From NCBI RefSeq assembly GCF_029688625.1, contig NZ_JARULC010000001.1, positions 496,001 through 560,000 on the forward strand: 64,000 bases of DNA, in the 5' to 3' direction. The notes beneath the pieces were generated by a model. That model did no database searches. It had not been told where the DNA came from and was given only the letters and a program-made list of their open reading frames with translations. This document shows positions 63,905 through 64,000 of the stretch, one piece after another (within the stretch, counting starts at the first letter, position 1; every line of letters begins with the position of its first letter). This DNA is from Qipengyuania marincola. Its GTDB lineage: Bacteria > Pseudomonadota > Alphaproteobacteria > Sphingomonadales > Sphingomonadaceae. The position numbers and the translations under genes were made by a program.

Positions 63905-64000
63905 TCCGCCTATCTAGGGAGCGCGGGAACGCGCCACAAGCAAAGATGCTTTTTGCCAATGTTCACTGTCCCTTCACACCAAGGCTCCCTATATCCCCGC

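Overview
The window is a GC-rich, densely packed stretch of bacterial chromosome with about 70 protein genes, almost all housekeeping. Gene content and order suggest a sphingomonad-type alphaproteobacterium, most likely Erythrobacteraceae (inference). The pointers are cysE next to a DUF2794 gene, an atpHAGDC operon without atpB/E/F, a Ros/MucR regulator, a Fur without the usual CxxC, the DUF721-DsbA-DsbA-smc block, ihfA followed by a MerR gene, and CobT. No rRNA, tRNA, CRISPR array, insertion sequence or prophage was seen.

Layout. 1-6300: end of cysE, DUF2794, a membrane protein, an acyl-CoA-type SDR, gph, glmU with a small HNH gene fused to its stop, and a SOUL protein. 6350-13800 (minus): a secreted prolyl oligopeptidase, then the ATP synthase F1 operon, which carries an extra lipoprotein gene between atpG and atpD. 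13950-24200: a TauD-type dioxygenase, a membrane-tethered trypsin-like protease, ada, a PEP-mutase family enzyme, an aldehyde dehydrogenase, and priA followed by an iron-sulfur photolyase. 24260-33000: transaldolase-like aldolase, cobT, nitroreductase, cysS and two dehydrogenases. 32944-34310: a regulatory island with two tiny unknown genes facing an S24 (LexA/CI-type) repressor. 34320-38700: cytochrome c, metallohydrolase, rpmF-plsX-fabH and ihfA-merR. 38700-46900: M24 peptidase, smc, two DsbA-like proteins, DUF721 and mutY. 47000-64000: serine hydrolase, nudC, FrnE-like protein, mgtE, cyclophilin, miaB, phoH, ybeY, corC, lysR, plsC, fur, mucR, rimI, tsaB, a nitroreductase and an Nfu protein.

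The most interesting place is the roughly 110-bp divergent promoter at 33500-33610. It holds a perfect alphaproteobacterial LexA box (GTTC-N7-GTTC) next to four alternating TCCTA/TAGGA half-sites. The last half-site merges with the Shine-Dalgarno sequence of the S24 repressor, which suggests an autoregulated, SOS-linked switch controlling two uncharacterised small proteins. A second pattern is structural: five of thirteen convergent gene pairs end in the same four bases, CTAG, so that one palindrome gives a TAG stop on both strands.

Most remaining neighbourhoods are ordinary translation-coupled operons with ATGA, GTGA or TGATG junctions. Several intrinsic terminators can be read directly. The only gap above 300 bases is 56530-57241, which separates phoH from ybeY, genes that are usually adjacent. 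It is visibly AT-richer and encodes a possible 59-residue membrane peptide.
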